Assembly: GCF_000745345.1 (NCBI RefSeq) | Contig: NZ_JQNR01000004.1 | Location: 930,001 to 994,000 of the forward strand | Direction of reading: 5' to 3' | Source of the DNA: Actinacidiphila yeochonensis CN732 | GTDB lineage: Bacteria > Actinomycetota > Actinomycetes > Streptomycetales > Streptomycetaceae | DNA: 64,000 nt | Part shown: in pieces, positions 63,246 to 64,000 of the stretch | Layout of the letters: every line of letters starts with the position of its first letter | Position numbering within the stretch: the first letter of the stretch is position 1 | Notes under the pieces: generated by a model | What the model saw: the letters and a program-made list of their open reading frames with translations, nothing else | What the model was told of the DNA's origin: nothing | Database searches by the model: none | Translations under genes and position numbers: made by a program

Positions 63246-63383
63246 CGCGGACCGGAGCACGGCGGGCTGACGCGGGCGGAGCTGGACGGGTCTGAACAGG
63301 AACTGGCCTGAACCGGGCAGGGACTGGACAGGGACCGGGCAGCACCGACCCCGAGGGGCCCGCGGGACCGCAGCGGAATCGGA

Positions 63384-63417
63384 GGCCCCTGGCCGGCGGC
63401 AACGCCGGCCGGGGGCC
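63384..63417. terminator. Hairpin between convergent phosphoesterase and methyltransferase genes
   Basis: GGCCCCTGGCCGGCG (63384-63398) pairs with CGCCGGCCGGGGGCC (63403-63417) with one T.G pair and a GCAA loop, followed by GCTTCCG. It should end both transcripts. Confidence 0.75.
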
Positions 63418-63461
63418 GCTTCCGTGCGCTCAGCGGCTCGGTAGCCGAGCGGATCAGTAGC

Positions 63462-64000
63462 TCAGCGCCGGGTCGCGGCGAAGGCCAGGGTGCGGAACGG
63501 CATCTCGACCACCGGGGGTTCGGCGCCCTCGGGGTCCCGCGCGGGCAGGCCCAGCCGCTCCCGCAAGGCCACCTCGGCGAGGGCGGTGAAACGGCGCCGC
63601 TCCTCCTCCGGCAGCACCAGGAGACGGCTGTAGGTGCCCAGCAGGGCGGCCGCGTCGGCGGGGGTGGTGGCCCGGACGCAGTGGAACACCTCGGCCGTGA
63701 AGTCCCCGAACGGCGAGCCCTCGAAGTCCAGTTGGGGCCTCAGCAGTTCACCGCGGCGCCAGTGGTTGCTGCCGGAGCCGGCGCCGTCGGACGGACTCGC
63801 CGCGTCGCCGGCGCCCGCCGCGTCGCGCGCCGGGCCGCCGAACTGCCCGCGTGCCGCGTCCCGCAGCGCGTTCCGCCAGTCGGCGACCCACTCCACCTCG
63901 TTGTCGGTGCTGTTCCAGACCACGGCCAGCCGTCCGCCCGGCCGCAGCACCCGTGCCGTCTCGGCGCGGGCCCGGTCCGGGTCGAACCAGTGCCAGGCCG
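63462..64000 (-). CDS. SAM-dependent methyltransferase, 5'-truncated by the window edge
   Basis: This is the C-terminal part of a class I methyltransferase of the Methyltransf_11 type: AWHWFDPDRARAETARVLRP near the right edge, then GGRLAVVWNSTDNEVEWVAD, and a C-terminal region with FHCVRATTPADAAALLGTYS and FRTLAFAATR. The frame is open to the window end, so the SAM-binding motif I (DxGxGxG) lies outside. A Gly/Ser-rich insertion (AGAGDAASPSDGAGSGS) lies near 63760-63820. The methyl acceptor is unknown. Confidence 0.85.
   Translation of the reverse strand, partial: AWHWFDPDRARAETARVLRPGGRLAVVWNSTDNEVEWVADWRNALRDAARGQFGGPARDAAGAGDAASPSDGAGSGSNHWRRGELLRPQLDFEGSPFGDFTAEVFHCVRATTPADAAALLGTYSRLLVLPEEERRRFTALAEVALRERLGLPARDPEGAEPPVVEMPFRTLAFAATRR

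Noticed and set aside
63440..63470. AGTAGCTCAGCGCC resembling a tRNA D-arm
   Set aside because: No acceptor stem, anticodon arm or T-loop (GTTCGANTC) fits around it, and it overlaps the methyltransferase end.

Overview
The window is high-GC actinobacterial DNA, most likely from the Streptomyces / Kitasatospora / Actinacidiphila group. The evidence is the third-codon G/C bias, frequent GTG and some TTG starts, a rich secreted carbohydrate-active and cell-wall gene set, a SURF1/BenE/MuiA-like gene mix, and a rifampicin monooxygenase whose upstream region carries the rifamycin-associated element known from this group. No rRNA or tRNA gene was found. Genes were read by eye from reading frames, ribosome-binding sites and protein motifs; no database search was possible.

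Layout. 0-8.3 kb: the 3' part of gltD, a secreted GH78-type rhamnosidase behind a LacI-type operator, and an epimerase / aldo-keto reductase pair next to a TetR gene; six related 15-bp operator copies link these promoters. 8.5-12.7 kb: two tandem DUF4139 (MuiA-like) genes, the first with a one-base frameshift in a C run. 12.8-16.8 kb: PGPGW membrane protein, SURF1, and an XRE-cupin regulator divergent from a BenE transporter with two abutting operators. 16.8-24.6 kb: a lower-GC decayed island holding an orphan three-repeat CRISPR array, an overlapping Nudix-like / AAA kinase / 3'-5' exonuclease operon, fragments of a thymidylate synthase and other genes, an N-terminally truncated recombinase, a SUFU-domain gene, a small secreted protein, and recombinase pieces broken by an IS3 remnant.

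24.7-28.3 kb: a 1189-aa secreted GH87-like glucanase with choice-of-anchor and discoidin repeats. 29-33.2 kb: an SDR-DUF2867 gene (probably frameshifted), a photolyase, and an SDR gene behind a MerR-type promoter. 33.3-38.6 kb: a secreted propeller-like protein, a zinc-ribbon gene broken over three frames, and a metal P-type ATPase coupled to a 2Fe-2S thioredoxin-like protein, divergent from an ArsR repressor. 38.8-46 kb: a DUF4032 kinase-like protein, a LysR regulator divergent from a complete polar amino-acid ABC transporter, and a class II glutamine amidotransferase. 46-50.6 kb: a LysR remnant, an aldo-keto reductase, an L,D-transpeptidase lipoprotein and a GH8 glycanase. 51.3-54.7 kb: a cold-shock protein, a DEAD-box helicase and an acyl-lipid desaturase in a row, which reads as a cold-adaptation module. 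54.7-57.7 kb: a MerR/SDR divergent pair and the rifampicin monooxygenase rox. 58.2-63.2 kb: an ABC exporter translationally linked to a secreted YncE-like phosphoesterase. The window ends inside a SAM methyltransferase.

Main themes: one-component regulators with recognisable operators beside their targets (TetR, XRE-cupin, MerR twice, ArsR, LysR), secreted polysaccharide hydrolases, and one eroded mobile region. The best candidates for something undescribed are the nucleotide-handling triad in the island, the six-copy TetR operator set, the tandem DUF4139 pair, and the ABC exporter-phosphoesterase operon.
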